The notes: generated by a model from the sequence alone, not told the origin. A DNA stretch of 64,000 bases from Fusobacterium varium (GCA_021531615.1 JADYUE010000001.1:1-64000); one strand, 5' to 3'; shown: positions 15,649 through 26,300, counted from the first letter of the stretch. Numbers and translations: made by a program.

Positions 15649-17037
15649 TTATTTTGCTAGTTGATAGATAGCCTCAACATAGATTCTAGCAATAGTATCA
15701 ATCTTATCTATTTCTAGGCACTCATTTTTTTGGTGCATATTATCTACTTGAGATGAAAGAAGAGCTCCAAAAGCAACTCCATTTGTTACCTCTCTAGCGT
15801 AAGTTCCTCCACCAATAGCAACTGGCTCAGCTTCAACATCTCCAGTAATATCTTTATAGATATTCATCAATGTAGAAACTAGGAAACTATCTTTAGCAAC
15901 ATATAGAGGAGCTGTGTTTCCAGCAACAACTACATTTACCTTTCCTTCTACTTTTGCTTTTAATGTATCAATAACTTTTTGGTTAGGTACATGAACTGGA
16001 CATCTCATATCTACACAAATTTCCATAGCTCCATTAGAGATATTCATCTTTCCAATATTTAAAGTAAGTTTACCAGTTTCATGATCTTCAAAGTTTACTC
16101 CTAAAGATGTTCCATCATTTTCCATTTTTACATATTCTTTAAAGAAATCTACTATATTTTTTAGATCTTCATTTAATATTTCAGCAGTTCCTAAGAATGC
16201 AAATAGTGCACTAACTGCATTGTATCCTTTGTGAGGTCTTGCAGCATGAGAAGATTTTCCTTCAGATGCAACATAGTATTTTCCATCTTTTAATTCAACA
16301 GAGATTTTAAACTCTTTTCCTTCATTATAAGCTTCTACTTTAGATAATAGATCTCCAGTAAACTCTTGAGGAATAACAGCTTTTGCCCCATCAGGAACAG
16401 AGTTAAAAGCATTTCCACCAGTAAATGTGAAATCTCCTAAGTTTTTATACTCTTGAGTAAATTTAACACGGATAATTCCCTTTTCTGCAAATGTTACTGG
16501 GAAGCTAGAATCTGGAGTAAATGCCATAGTTGGTTGAGGCATTTTTAAAGTATTGAAGTAATGTTCCATACATAAGCTTCCAGTTTCTTCATTAGCTCCA
16601 ATTATCATTCTTACTTTTCTATTTAATTTTACTCCTGAATCCATGATAGCTTTCATAGCATATAAGCAGATCATAGATGGTCCTTTATCGTCAAGAGTTC
16701 CTCTTCCAAATATTTTTCCATCAGCTATAACTCCACCATATGGGGGGTATATCCATCCATCTCCTTCAGGTACTACATCTACGTGTCCAAGAATACCTAC
16801 AACCTCTTCTCCCTCTCCAAATTCAATAGTTCCAGCATAGTTATCAAAGTTTTCAACTTTAAATCCTAATTTAGCTCCTAAATCTAAGAAATATTGTAAT
16901 GCTGCTGTTGGTCCTTCTCCAAAAGGTTTTCCCTCTTTAGCAGGTTCTTGTACACTTTTTATTTGTACAGCTCCTTGTATTCCTTTTACAATCTCATCTT
17001 TGTAAGTTAAAACTTTTTCTTGTAAATTTATCATCAT
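15649..17037 (-). CDS. pepV: Dipeptidase PepV (M20 family)
   Basis: The 462-residue protein matches PepV. It has the zinc ligand segments GHVDVVPEG (about residues 84-92), GRGTLDDKGP (catalytic Asp and metal-bridging region, about 113-122), NEETG (about 149-153) and the lid domain typical of PepV, then GGGTYAREV near the C-terminus. PepV releases amino acids from dipeptides in the cytoplasm, in keeping with an amino-acid-fermenting anaerobe. Two ATGs in a row start it after a GGGGGG-rich ribosome site; the first is used here. It lies 15 bases after the MlaA gene and could be read with it. Confidence 0.94.
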   Translation of the reverse strand: MMINLQEKVLTYKDEIVKGIQGAVQIKSVQEPAKEGKPFGEGPTAALQYFLDLGAKLGFKVENFDNYAGTIEFGEGEEVVGILGHVDVVPEGDGWIYPPYGGVIADGKIFGRGTLDDKGPSMICLYAMKAIMDSGVKLNRKVRMIIGANEETGSLCMEHYFNTLKMPQPTMAFTPDSSFPVTFAEKGIIRVKFTQEYKNLGDFTFTGGNAFNSVPDGAKAVIPQEFTGDLLSKVEAYNEGKEFKISVELKDGKYYVASEGKSSHAARPHKGYNAVSALFAFLGTAEILNEDLKNIVDFFKEYVKMENDGTSLGVNFEDHETGKLTLNIGKMNISNGAMEICVDMRCPVHVPNQKVIDTLKAKVEGKVNVVVAGNTAPLYVAKDSFLVSTLMNIYKDITGDVEAEPVAIGGGTYAREVTNGVAFGALLSSQVDNMHQKNECLEIDKIDTIARIYVEAIYQLAK

Positions 17038-17052
17038 TACCCCCCTATTAAA

Positions 17053-17799
17053 TTAAAACTGTTCTCCAGTTTCCATCTGTATCTTTCTATATTTTTTATA
17101 AAAAAATCTTAAATATTCATATTCAAAAGGTGATCCACTACTATAATATCTAAAACTTGTATTTTTTCTCTTATCTATCCCTTGTAGAGCAACTACTCCA
17201 GGTTTATCTATATCTACAATATCAGCAGCTTCATAAGGATCCAATGCTCCTAAAGCGTATGTATTTATTCCACTACCTACTGCATCTCTTAAATTACTAG
17301 GTCCTAAAAATGGTAAAATAAGGTATGGTCCATCTCCTACACCATAGTGAGCAAGAGTAAGTCCAAAATCTTCATAAGGTTTAGGCATTCCCAATTTTGA
17401 TGCTACATCAAATAAACCAAACAACCCTAAAGTAGCATTTATAGAGAATCTTCCCCATGCTTTCATAGCTTTTTTAGGCTTTGCCTGTAAGATAGAGTTT
17501 CCTGTTGTAGTAAGATTTACACTATTTGCAAAAAAGTTTTTTACTCCTTTTTGAACAAAAGTTGGAGTTATTAAATTATAGGCATCTACAACAGGTAAAA
17601 AAACATATTTATCAAAAGTATAGTTAAAATAGTATATTCTTCTATTTAAAGGCTCCCATGGGTCATATACTCCAAAATATTGAGCAATTTCACTTTTAGT
17701 TTTTAGATTTTCACTACTATTTTTATTTTCATCTCCAAAAGCAGTTGCACAAAGTAAAGTGAAGATTAAAAGAGTCAGTATTTTTTTTCTAATTTTCAT
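17053..17799 (-). CDS. mlaA: MlaA-family outer-membrane lipid-asymmetry protein
   Basis: The 248-residue protein has the MlaA/VacJ core: YDPWEPLNRRIYYFNYTFD (about residues 45-63), the ring helices with FFANSVNLTTTGNSILQAK, and GVGDGPYLILPFLGPSNLRDAVG (about 152-174). MlaA removes misplaced phospholipids from the outer leaflet of the outer membrane. The signal peptide (residues 1-22, AFG before DEN) lacks a proper lipobox: the only Cys is in TLLCAT with Leu at -1. It is therefore probably secreted unlipidated. The start overlaps the hydrolase gene by 11 bases. Other mla genes are not in the window. Confidence 0.9.
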   Translation of the reverse strand: MKIRKKILTLLIFTLLCATAFGDENKNSSENLKTKSEIAQYFGVYDPWEPLNRRIYYFNYTFDKYVFLPVVDAYNLITPTFVQKGVKNFFANSVNLTTTGNSILQAKPKKAMKAWGRFSINATLGLFGLFDVASKLGMPKPYEDFGLTLAHYGVGDGPYLILPFLGPSNLRDAVGSGINTYALGALDPYEAADIVDIDKPGVVALQGIDKRKNTSFRYYSSGSPFEYEYLRFFYKKYRKIQMETGEQF

Positions 17800-19063
17800 A
17801 TTTAAATACCCCCTCTTTTAAGAATTTTAACATTACATCTACATTTTCAGAGTAGAACATATTTCCACAATGTCCCCCATATGGATAGATTATAAGTCTA
17901 TCTTTGAAAGTATTTTCCAAGAATTTGAAATCATTTTCATTTAAGATAAGCTCATCTCTATTTGTTACAGCTACTATCTTATCAGTTGTTTTCAGATAGT
18001 TCTCTATCTGTTTAAGAGTTGTAGTTGTAAGCAGCTGATTTAATGTGATATTTCCACCAAATTTCTTTTTATAATATGGATAGGCAAGTCTATTCATATA
18101 ATCTTCAAAATCAGCAAAGTCTATCTTTTCAAAGTATGGAAACATATTTGTAAATTTACCAACTGGCTCTGTTACATATACTCCCATATTATTTAAAAGA
18201 TCTGTTACATAGTTCAGATCTATTGATGTCAATCTAAAGGCAAGTCCTATTAGTTGGCTCATATCCTCATTAGAAAGAACATCATTTTCAAATAATTTAT
18301 AGATAGTTTCCTCTGTTATCTCTGTATATCCACCTTTTAAAGTTGAAGATACTTTACTTATAACACTATCTATTAACATTCCTATTTTTTTAGGATCATC
18401 ATCTGTATATTTATTTAACTCTTTATCAAGTTTCATAGCTGAAGAATATATATCCACAGCTGGATTTACCATAAAAACTCTTTTAAAGTTAAATGCCTTT
18501 TCTATTTCATCTAAATATGAAACAACAGCAGAAGATGTTCCTCCAAGGCTATAACCTACTACATAGAAATCAGATACTTCAATATCATCCTTTACAATAT
18601 TGTAAGTTTCCTTCATCACTTTGTAGATATCCTTTCCATCTTCTATAATCATTCCTGGCATCTTATTTGTAGAAGCATTAACAATAAAGTTAGAGTGCAT
18701 AGGTGAAGTTATAGAGATTACATGGAATCCTGCATCATAAAAAATTCTTTGAAACAATATCATTCTTGTAGCATGATAGTCTGATCCTGTACCAGCTAAA
18801 AGAAAAATAAGTGGAGCTTTCTCCTTTTGGTGAACTAAAGAAAACTCAAATTTGCCATTATACCATAAATTTTCAGGTGGCTCCTTGCTATTAGGTAGTT
18901 TTACTTTATACACCTTTGTGGGGACAGCTTCACTTACTCCATCTGTCATAAGAGTAGAACTTCCTAATATAGTTGCCATATATGGATTTTTAAATGGATA
19001 TTTATACTCTCCAAATAGGTTGGAAAATACAAGTATTAATAGTGCTCCTATTATCTTTTTCAT
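17789..19063 (-). CDS. Secreted alpha/beta-hydrolase-fold protein
   Basis: The 424-residue protein begins with a signal peptide (MKKIIGALLILVFSNLFG). An alpha/beta hydrolase core follows: FLLAGTGSDYHATR (oxyanion region, about residue 95), the nucleophile elbow GYSLGGTSS (about 170), and a late YGGHCGNMF supplying the candidate catalytic His (about 400). It probably acts in the periplasm as an esterase or lipase. ATG 19063 is preferred to TTG 19075 because GGAGG directly precedes it. It overlaps the MlaA gene by 11 bases, which suggests a shared role in envelope lipids. The substrate is inferred only from this context. Confidence 0.8.
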   Translation of the reverse strand: MKKIIGALLILVFSNLFGEYKYPFKNPYMATILGSSTLMTDGVSEAVPTKVYKVKLPNSKEPPENLWYNGKFEFSLVHQKEKAPLIFLLAGTGSDYHATRMILFQRIFYDAGFHVISITSPMHSNFIVNASTNKMPGMIIEDGKDIYKVMKETYNIVKDDIEVSDFYVVGYSLGGTSSAVVSYLDEIEKAFNFKRVFMVNPAVDIYSSAMKLDKELNKYTDDDPKKIGMLIDSVISKVSSTLKGGYTEITEETIYKLFENDVLSNEDMSQLIGLAFRLTSIDLNYVTDLLNNMGVYVTEPVGKFTNMFPYFEKIDFADFEDYMNRLAYPYYKKKFGGNITLNQLLTTTTLKQIENYLKTTDKIVAVTNRDELILNENDFKFLENTFKDRLIIYPYGGHCGNMFYSENVDVMLKFLKEGVFKYEN

Positions 19064-19124
19064 TTTTTCCTCCAAACAACATATAATAGTTATTCTACTT
19101 CAATTGTTAAAATTTTTCAATAGT

Positions 19125-20327
19125 TTAGTAGATTTCATATCCAGCTTCTTTGATTTTTACAATAACATTATTTCTATGTTCAATGTCACTGCATTCAATT
19201 ACAAGGGTAATCTCTTGCATATTAATTCCTAAATCTATATTATACATGCTTTGAGTTATAAATAAAATGTTAGCTCTATTTTTTGTAATAAGTTTTAGAA
19301 GTTTTTCTGTTTCTCCAAATCTATCATGAACCTTAACTTTAAATTCAAATCTTCTTCCCTCGTTGATAAGAGCTCTGTTTAAAACTCTCTCAATAAGGTT
19401 TACATCTATATTACCACCAGAAACAACAGCACAAACTTTTTTTCCTACACATTTAACTTTTCCAGCAAGAATAGCAGCTAGAGGAGTAGCTCCTGCACCT
19501 TCAGCAACAACTTTACTTTTTTCCATAAGGAATAGTATAGCTCTAGCAATCTCATCTTCACTTACTGTAATAACTTCATCTACATATTTTCTTACAAGTT
19601 CAAGAGTTTTACAACCAACTTTTTTAACAGCAATACCATCAGCTATTGTAGGTTGAGCACAAACTTCACAACACTCTCCACGTTTTAAAGCCTCTGTCAT
19701 TGAAGCTGCATTTTCAGATTCAACACCTATTACTTTTATCTTAGGATTTATTGATTTAACAGCAGTTGCTATTCCAGCAAGAATTCCTCCTCCACCGATA
19801 GGTACTAAAACTGCATCAAGATCTGCTGCATCTTCTAATATTTCAAGACCTATTGTTCCTTGTCCAGCTATTACATACTCATCATCAAATGGATGTAAAA
19901 ATACTGCTCCAGTAGCTTTTTGAATTTCACAAGCTTTAGCAAAAGCATCATCATAAACAGTACCACAAAGTACTACTTCTGCTCCATATCCTCTTGTAGC
20001 TGCTATCTTAGCTATTGGTGCTGTTTCAGGCATAACTATTGTAGATTTTATACCTTGAGCAGTAGCTCCTAAAGCTATACCTTGAGCATGGTTTCCAGCT
20101 GATGAGGCAATAACTCCTCTTGCCTTTTCCTCTTCTGTTAAATTGGCTATTCTGTTTAAAGCCCCTCTTAATTTGAAAGAACCTGTCTTTTGTAGATTTT
20201 CAAGTTTAAATAAAACTTTTCCTCCAGTCATTTTTTCTAGTGTAGGACACTCAATTAAAGGTGTTCTTTTAATTGAACTTTCAATCGTGGTTTTTGCTTT
20301 TTTTATAGTTTCTAGTGTAACTGCCAT
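19125..20327 (-). CDS. ilvA: Threonine ammonia-lyase (serine/threonine dehydratase with ACT domain)
   Basis: The 400-residue PLP enzyme has the Schiff-base lysine in TGSFKLRGA (Lys52), the SSAGNHAQG substrate loop (about residues 74-82), the PLP phosphate loop IGGGGILAG (about 178-186) and SGGN at about 310. A C-terminal ACT-like domain (about 325-400) could bind an effector. Length and order match the biodegradative/single-ACT group found in clostridia and fusobacteria. It deaminates threonine to 2-oxobutanoate. The symbol ilvA follows common use; tdcB would also fit a catabolic role. AAGGGGGAATC precedes the start. Confidence 0.92.
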   Translation of the reverse strand: MAVTLETIKKAKTTIESSIKRTPLIECPTLEKMTGGKVLFKLENLQKTGSFKLRGALNRIANLTEEEKARGVIASSAGNHAQGIALGATAQGIKSTIVMPETAPIAKIAATRGYGAEVVLCGTVYDDAFAKACEIQKATGAVFLHPFDDEYVIAGQGTIGLEILEDAADLDAVLVPIGGGGILAGIATAVKSINPKIKVIGVESENAASMTEALKRGECCEVCAQPTIADGIAVKKVGCKTLELVRKYVDEVITVSEDEIARAILFLMEKSKVVAEGAGATPLAAILAGKVKCVGKKVCAVVSGGNIDVNLIERVLNRALINEGRRFEFKVKVHDRFGETEKLLKLITKNRANILFITQSMYNIDLGINMQEITLVIECSDIEHRNNVIVKIKEAGYEIY

Positions 20328-20455
20328 TTTGATTCCCCCTTAGTAATGTAAAATATTCATACAAGTTATCTATCTTCATTATAAAACTTTTCTTACTTAT
20401 TTTCAACATTTTTATTATTTTTCTATCAAAAGTAATAAAAAAAGAGCAATTTATT

Positions 20456-23400
20456 TTATAATTTATATTCTATAAACTCTGTAATAACTTCATACTCATT
20501 TTCTTTTCCCAATCTCTCTAAAAGATTTTCAATAATAGCTTTATAGTTAGCAAGTTGCTCCTCGTTTATCTCTCCAGTTTTATAATCAACTATATAAACA
20601 CAACCCTTTTCTCCTTCTCTTGCCTCTTTTATCATCAATCTATCTATTCTAAAAGTTTCATCCTCTGTATAGATCTCATATTCAGGATAGATTTTATCCC
20701 ACTCTTTAGAGAAGATCTCTTTTTTCTTATTTAAAATATACTCAATATTTTTTTCAGATAGAATTTCAGCTATCCCCTTTTCTCCTAAGTTTGATGCAAA
20801 CTTAGCAAAAGTCAATTTTTTAGCTCTTTCAATCTCTTCAGAAGTTGCATAGATCAAATTCTCAAGGAAATAGTGAACAACTGTCCCCTTCAATCTTTTA
20901 ATTTCATTTTGAAGAGAGTGAGAATATATTTTCTCTCTATCTTTAAATATGCTCTCTTCTCCCTTTGGATATGATGCCTCAGGAGTGGAAAGATTAAGTT
21001 CAAAAGTTTCCCTCTTATCATTTTTATCTTTAGATTGAACTTCAGTAAAAATTATATCCTTATCTCTAAACTCTTTTTCACAATTAATTATATCTAAATT
21101 GTAATTATTTTCATCTTTAGTAGAGTTCTTATCATATTTTTCAAGAGCTATATAGATATTATTTTTAGGTCTTGTCAAAGCAACATAGAGATTATTTATC
21201 TCCTCATGCTCCTCTTTTATTCTGTTCTCCTCTAAATATCCAAACTCACTTGATAAAATTTTTAAAATATAGTTAAATTTGGTATTTGTTAATAGAAACT
21301 CTTTTGCCTCTTCATATTTGTTATCCATTATAAAATAAAAAATTACTTTAGGTATATTGTTTTGACTTGTTTTAGGATTATAGTAATAGAAAAGTGTATC
21401 AAACTCAAGTCCTTTAGATTTATGGATAGTCATCAGATTTACACTATTTTCATCTTTCAATACTATTTTCTTAAACTTTGAACTATTTTTTTGATCTTCA
21501 AACTCACTTAAAAACTCATCAAAATATCTATAACTTTTAATAATCTTATAGAAAGAGTACAGATTTGAAATATCTCCCTTACTAGAAAATCTCTCTGTAA
21601 CTCCCAATTTTTGAAGAATATCATAAGTCAAAAAATATGTCTCTCCATCATTAGCATTATATTTATCTTTAAGTTCTTTGACTATCTCCAAAACTTCTCT
21701 CTCTTCATCATTTAAATTTATCTCTGAAGAGTAATCTAACAACCAATTTTCTATATCTTCTCTCTCTTTAACTAGATGTTTTAAAGAATCAGCAGAGATA
21801 TTCACAAGATCACAACGTAAAAAATTAAGTAGAGATAGGTAATCATTTTTCACTAGATATTTTATCAAATAATATATCCCTTTGATTCCTCTACTTTCAA
21901 TTACATTGACATTTGAATCAACAACAAATGGGATATTTGCCTCAATTAATTTCTTTTCTATCAAATCTAACTCTTTATTCTGTCTAGCTAAAATTCCTAT
22001 TCCCTCATAAACTCCATTGAAGTCAAGTTGAATTTTTTCTATTATCTTATCAATAACACTTATATTTTCTTTTTCTTCCTTATCTTCTAAATCTTCTAAT
22101 AAATCCTTAGTCAAAATTTCAATATGTCCTTTTTGGTTTTGATTTTTAGGATTTACCTCTAGAAATTCCCACTTTTTACTACTCTCTTCACTTTTTTCAG
22201 ATAGAGTTTTAAAAAATTTATTATAGAACATAACTACATTCTCTTCACTTCTATAACAAGTATTTAGATTTTCAACTTCTCCATCTATTATCTTTTCAAG
22301 ATTTTCAAAGAGGTTTTTCTCTCCACCTCTCCAACCATAGATACTCTGTTTTTCATCTCCTACACATATTACATTTTCGCTTTTATCTATAATATCCTTT
22401 AAAATTTTCCATTGTAATATACTTGTATCTTGGAACTCATCTATAAATATAGTTTTTATCTTTCCATCAATAATATCAAAAAAATCATCAGTAACTCCAT
22501 TTTCATCAACAAAATTTAGATTTTTATCTCTAATATATTTAAATGTGTAGTTACTTATATCTGAAAATGTAAATCTTTGCTCTTTGAATTTTATCTCATC
22601 ATAAATTTCATAGATTCTATTAATAACTTGAAGGAGTTTCTCTTCATATGGGATAATTTTTTCATTAAACAGAGTTTTAGCAAGATTTAATCTTAACTCC
22701 TCTTGTAGATAATTAAGATCATCTACTCTTTTATTTTTTTTAGTTATCTTTCTTCCATCCCAAATATTTCCTTCTAATAACTCTTTAAACTTATCTAATA
22801 AAAACTTTTCTTTTTTCAACTCACTTTCTAATAGAAAATAAGATTTAGCTCTTTTAGCAATAAAAGCTTCTATTGGCTCTTTCTTTTCAGTTGCCACAGA
22901 TCCAACTATTTCTAAAAGATTCTCCATAATATTAAAGTTGCTTTTTACTTGAAAAGGCTTTCTTTTTATATTTAATTTATCACCTAAAACTATTATTTTC
23001 CATCTATGGCTTAAAAGTTTATCTATTAAATCAATATAATTATCTATATCTCTTTCTGTATTATCTTTTAAAAACTCTTTAAACTTTGCAAAATCCTCTT
23101 TAATAGTAAAAAGTTTATCCAATATTTTAAAAATAGTTTTTTTATTTTCTTCCTCATCAATAATCTCATAAGAGTATATTTTTAAATATGGAGCAATAGC
23201 CTTTTTAAAAATTAGATTAGTAAAGGCATCTATTGTGTATATTCTAAGTTTATCTCTATTTTGAACAACCTCTTCATAGATTTTCTCAATCTTACTTTGA
23301 TTAAAATCTATCTCAGGGTAAAGTTTTAAAATATTTTCCCTTAACTCCTTTGCCTCTTTTCCATTCTCCTTTAATTGCTTTAAAAATTTCAGTATTCTAT

Positions 23401-23551
23401 CTTTTATCTCAGCAGTTGCTTTTTTAGTAAAAGTCATTACTAAAATATCTTTAAAATCATTTCCACAACAAAGAGAGGCTACATATTCAAGGGATAATCT
23501 ATATGTTTTTCCTGTTCCTGCACTTGCTTTTAATATCAATCTATTTTTCAT
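20456..23551 (-). CDS. UvrD-type helicase with RecB nuclease domain (AddA-like)
   Basis: The 1031-residue SF1 helicase carries Walker A ASAGTGKT at residues 8-15, FTKKATAEIKDR (motif Ia), FIDEFQDTS (motif II), GDEKQSIYGWRGGE (motif III), TIHKSKGLEFDTLF (motif V) and NLYVALTRPKN (motif VI). A C-terminal RecB-type nuclease follows, with RIDRLM and VDYKTGEI (Asp and Lys of PD-(D/E)XK). This is the layout of AddA, half of the double-strand-break end-processing complex. The ATG at 23551 overlaps the upstream stop as ATGA, which decides against the TTG at 23572. It pairs with the AddB-like product encoded immediately upstream. Confidence 0.87.
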   Translation of the reverse strand: MKNRLILKASAGTGKTYRLSLEYVASLCCGNDFKDILVMTFTKKATAEIKDRILKFLKQLKENGKEAKELRENILKLYPEIDFNQSKIEKIYEEVVQNRDKLRIYTIDAFTNLIFKKAIAPYLKIYSYEIIDEEENKKTIFKILDKLFTIKEDFAKFKEFLKDNTERDIDNYIDLIDKLLSHRWKIIVLGDKLNIKRKPFQVKSNFNIMENLLEIVGSVATEKKEPIEAFIAKRAKSYFLLESELKKEKFLLDKFKELLEGNIWDGRKITKKNKRVDDLNYLQEELRLNLAKTLFNEKIIPYEEKLLQVINRIYEIYDEIKFKEQRFTFSDISNYTFKYIRDKNLNFVDENGVTDDFFDIIDGKIKTIFIDEFQDTSILQWKILKDIIDKSENVICVGDEKQSIYGWRGGEKNLFENLEKIIDGEVENLNTCYRSEENVVMFYNKFFKTLSEKSEESSKKWEFLEVNPKNQNQKGHIEILTKDLLEDLEDKEEKENISVIDKIIEKIQLDFNGVYEGIGILARQNKELDLIEKKLIEANIPFVVDSNVNVIESRGIKGIYYLIKYLVKNDYLSLLNFLRCDLVNISADSLKHLVKEREDIENWLLDYSSEINLNDEEREVLEIVKELKDKYNANDGETYFLTYDILQKLGVTERFSSKGDISNLYSFYKIIKSYRYFDEFLSEFEDQKNSSKFKKIVLKDENSVNLMTIHKSKGLEFDTLFYYYNPKTSQNNIPKVIFYFIMDNKYEEAKEFLLTNTKFNYILKILSSEFGYLEENRIKEEHEEINNLYVALTRPKNNIYIALEKYDKNSTKDENNYNLDIINCEKEFRDKDIIFTEVQSKDKNDKRETFELNLSTPEASYPKGEESIFKDREKIYSHSLQNEIKRLKGTVVHYFLENLIYATSEEIERAKKLTFAKFASNLGEKGIAEILSEKNIEYILNKKKEIFSKEWDKIYPEYEIYTEDETFRIDRLMIKEAREGEKGCVYIVDYKTGEINEEQLANYKAIIENLLERLGKENEYEVITEFIEYKL

Positions 23552-26217
23552 AAATCCCTCTTCTTTCCACAAATATCAATATACTCACAAATATTCCCAT
23601 TAATTTCACAAACATTTTTTTTCTCACTTCTAATATAAAAAGGATTATCTATAAACTCTAAAATATTTTCTTTTAACTCCTCTTTAGTCAACTCTATCTT
23701 TTCAGCTATCTTTATTTCACCTTTTATAACATTAAAAATAGATTTCTCTGCTCTAGTTTCATCTCCAAATAAGATAATAGAATAATAATCTAATTGTGTC
23801 TCTTTAGAGCCACCAGTTTTATAGTCTATAATCTCATTTCCAATGTCACTTTCTATTACTAAATCTGCCTTTCCTCTTAAATAAACATCAATTTTATCTT
23901 GAATAAAAGGTGTGTTTTTCCCTGCATCTTTCTCCCCTTGAAATCTTCTTATACTTATATTTTTATATTTTGATGCTAATTTTTTAAAGAAGATCTCAAT
24001 ATTTTCACTTAATAGTGGGATAAGAATCTCTTGAAGATACATATCCATCTGCACTAGAATTTTAGATCTATTATTTTTTATCTCTCTATTTATAGCCTCA
24101 ACTATTATCTCTCTATCTATTTCATAAATTCCCTTAGATAGAACATCCTTCCAAATATCTCTAACTATATTTTCTAAAATTTTATGTACCATTGTTCCTA
24201 AAAATTGTTTATTTAGATAATCAACCTCTGAATCTTTTTCTGGAATCAATTGAGCCAATTTTTGAAAATAAAATTTTAATGGACATTTTACAAGGTTATC
24301 ATAGTCATAAGCTCCTATATTCAATCTATTATCTTTAAAATCGTTTTCCTCTTTAGAAAACTCCCCTTTTTTAAACTCTAAGTTTCCTATAAGAGAGCTT
24401 GGAATAGATTTTTTTAATATCTCAATACTTTTATTAAGTTCAATAGGAGCACTGTTGATTTTCAGATCATATTTTATACATAGCTCATCTATAAATGGAG
24501 ATATATCAATTCCCTTATCTTCGTTCTTTTTAGTGAAGATAACACTATTTTTATTTGTAAATAACATTTGGAAAAATCTATATTTTTTAACTTCTCTTTT
24601 TTCCTCTTTAGTTGTAAGATTTAGCTCTTTTCTCTGCTTTTCAGTAAAAATAAGATTATCTTTGATATTTCCAGGCATCAAATCACTTGTAATATCTATA
24701 AAAAAGTTTGTTTTACTAAATCTTCCTTGATCTCTAAATAGATGTTTTGTTTCATTGGCATAGAGAGCAGATTCAATATTTTTTATAATAACTCTTTCAG
24801 AATCAACTTTCTCATTAGAAGTTACTACAATATCCTTCATATATTGAATAGTCAGCTTTAAAAGAGCTATACCTAAGTTACCATCAAAATATGATTTAAA
24901 ACTTTTATGTATACTCATATTTTCATTCTCTTTCATTATTCCAAAGATTTCAAAGAATTTTTCAAAAACATCTCCATACTCTTTTTGGATAAATTTTTCA
25001 AGAGATATCTCATTTTTAAAGTAGTTATATAACTCATCTACACTTTTTAATTTTAAGATACTACTAAAATCTTTGAATATCTTTTCTAATTTTTTTGTAA
25101 ATCCAATATCCTCACCAATAAGATATTGAACCTCATTGCTATGTAAAATATCCAAAGAGATATATTGATAGAAATTTGATGAGATTCTCTTTATCAATCT
25201 TATATCATCTTCAGTTAGAGAATAATACTCTTTAAAGGCTCTATTTTCAAAGGCTTTTTCAAATTCTAAAAGATTATATGTTTCTCCTAACTTTTCTTCC
25301 ATATTCAATAAAAGATTTAATTGAACATTTAAAAAAGCATATAACTTTGTATCATTCATTGTCACAGCTTGAGATTTTCCAAAATAAAATGGAAATAGAT
25401 TGAAAAATTCATTGTTTTCAGGAGCAGGGGAATAGAATTCTCCCTTTTTAGCTTTCTCTTTAAGAAGATATATAAGACTCATGCTCTCTTCTAATTCATC
25501 TTTAGATTGATATATAAATATATTACTTGGGGAAGTTTCTGGTAAAATAGTTTCTTTAAATTTTAAATTTTCCTCATCAAAACTACCTTTCTCCATTTGT
25601 AGAGCTATCTCCACTTCTTTTTCTTCTCCTAAATCCACAATTATATCTCTATACACCTTTTCAAACTCAACAATATCCACAAAAATTATCTTGCTAAATC
25701 TATCAAAAAAATCTTTCTTATAATATTGTAAATCTTCAATCCAATCACTAGGGATATAATTATATTTTTCCAAAAGCTGATCAAAAGACTCTTTTATCTT
25801 TTCAAAGTGTAAAAAATATCTTTCTTGCCAGTTTTGTACATTCTCCACTTTATCAACTTTATTAATTTTTATCTCTCTATAATACTCAAAAAAATCATTG
25901 GCAAAATCAATAACATCATAGTATGATTTTATCCCTAACTCCTCTTTTATATCCTTTGGAAGTGATGTATAAAAGGCTAAAATTCTCTTAGCTTCTTTTA
26001 ATACTATTTTATCTGTATAAAAAATCTGCTCTTTTAACTCATTAAAGGTTAAAAGAGTAGGTTGCTCGCTGAAAAAATTCCATCTCATCTTTTTAGAAAA
26101 GATAGATTTCATTCTATTGTCACTAAAAATATATAGATAATCTTTTTGTATATTTTTTTTACCTGAATATTCAACTATAAAACTTGTTCCATATCCTATA
26201 TATCTAAAATTTATCAA
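23548..26217 (-). CDS. PD-(D/E)XK nuclease (AddB-like)
   Basis: The 889-residue protein is divergent in its N-terminal and middle parts, where an inactivated helicase lies in AddB. The C-terminus is a clear RecB-type nuclease: VKCPLKFYFQKL, GTMVHKILE, GKADLVIE and NEIIDYKTGG. A cysteine set (one in KCPLKF, three in CEINGNICEYIDIC) matches the Fe-S 'iron staple' of AddB nucleases. It should form a heterodimer with the AddA-like protein. The start is TTG, 5 bases after AGGAGG. An extended -10 (TGTTATAAT) on the minus strand at 26354-26362 gives a leader of about 130 bases. Confidence 0.82.
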   Translation of the reverse strand: MINFRYIGYGTSFIVEYSGKKNIQKDYLYIFSDNRMKSIFSKKMRWNFFSEQPTLLTFNELKEQIFYTDKIVLKEAKRILAFYTSLPKDIKEELGIKSYYDVIDFANDFFEYYREIKINKVDKVENVQNWQERYFLHFEKIKESFDQLLEKYNYIPSDWIEDLQYYKKDFFDRFSKIIFVDIVEFEKVYRDIIVDLGEEKEVEIALQMEKGSFDEENLKFKETILPETSPSNIFIYQSKDELEESMSLIYLLKEKAKKGEFYSPAPENNEFFNLFPFYFGKSQAVTMNDTKLYAFLNVQLNLLLNMEEKLGETYNLLEFEKAFENRAFKEYYSLTEDDIRLIKRISSNFYQYISLDILHSNEVQYLIGEDIGFTKKLEKIFKDFSSILKLKSVDELYNYFKNEISLEKFIQKEYGDVFEKFFEIFGIMKENENMSIHKSFKSYFDGNLGIALLKLTIQYMKDIVVTSNEKVDSERVIIKNIESALYANETKHLFRDQGRFSKTNFFIDITSDLMPGNIKDNLIFTEKQRKELNLTTKEEKREVKKYRFFQMLFTNKNSVIFTKKNEDKGIDISPFIDELCIKYDLKINSAPIELNKSIEILKKSIPSSLIGNLEFKKGEFSKEENDFKDNRLNIGAYDYDNLVKCPLKFYFQKLAQLIPEKDSEVDYLNKQFLGTMVHKILENIVRDIWKDVLSKGIYEIDREIIVEAINREIKNNRSKILVQMDMYLQEILIPLLSENIEIFFKKLASKYKNISIRRFQGEKDAGKNTPFIQDKIDVYLRGKADLVIESDIGNEIIDYKTGGSKETQLDYYSIILFGDETRAEKSIFNVIKGEIKIAEKIELTKEELKENILEFIDNPFYIRSEKKNVCEINGNICEYIDICGKKRDL

Positions 26218-26300
26218 GGTTACCTCCTAAAATGAAAGATCTGATACTGACTAAGATTAATTTATTTTAGATTTTCTCAAACTTTTTTATCTTTAAAAAC

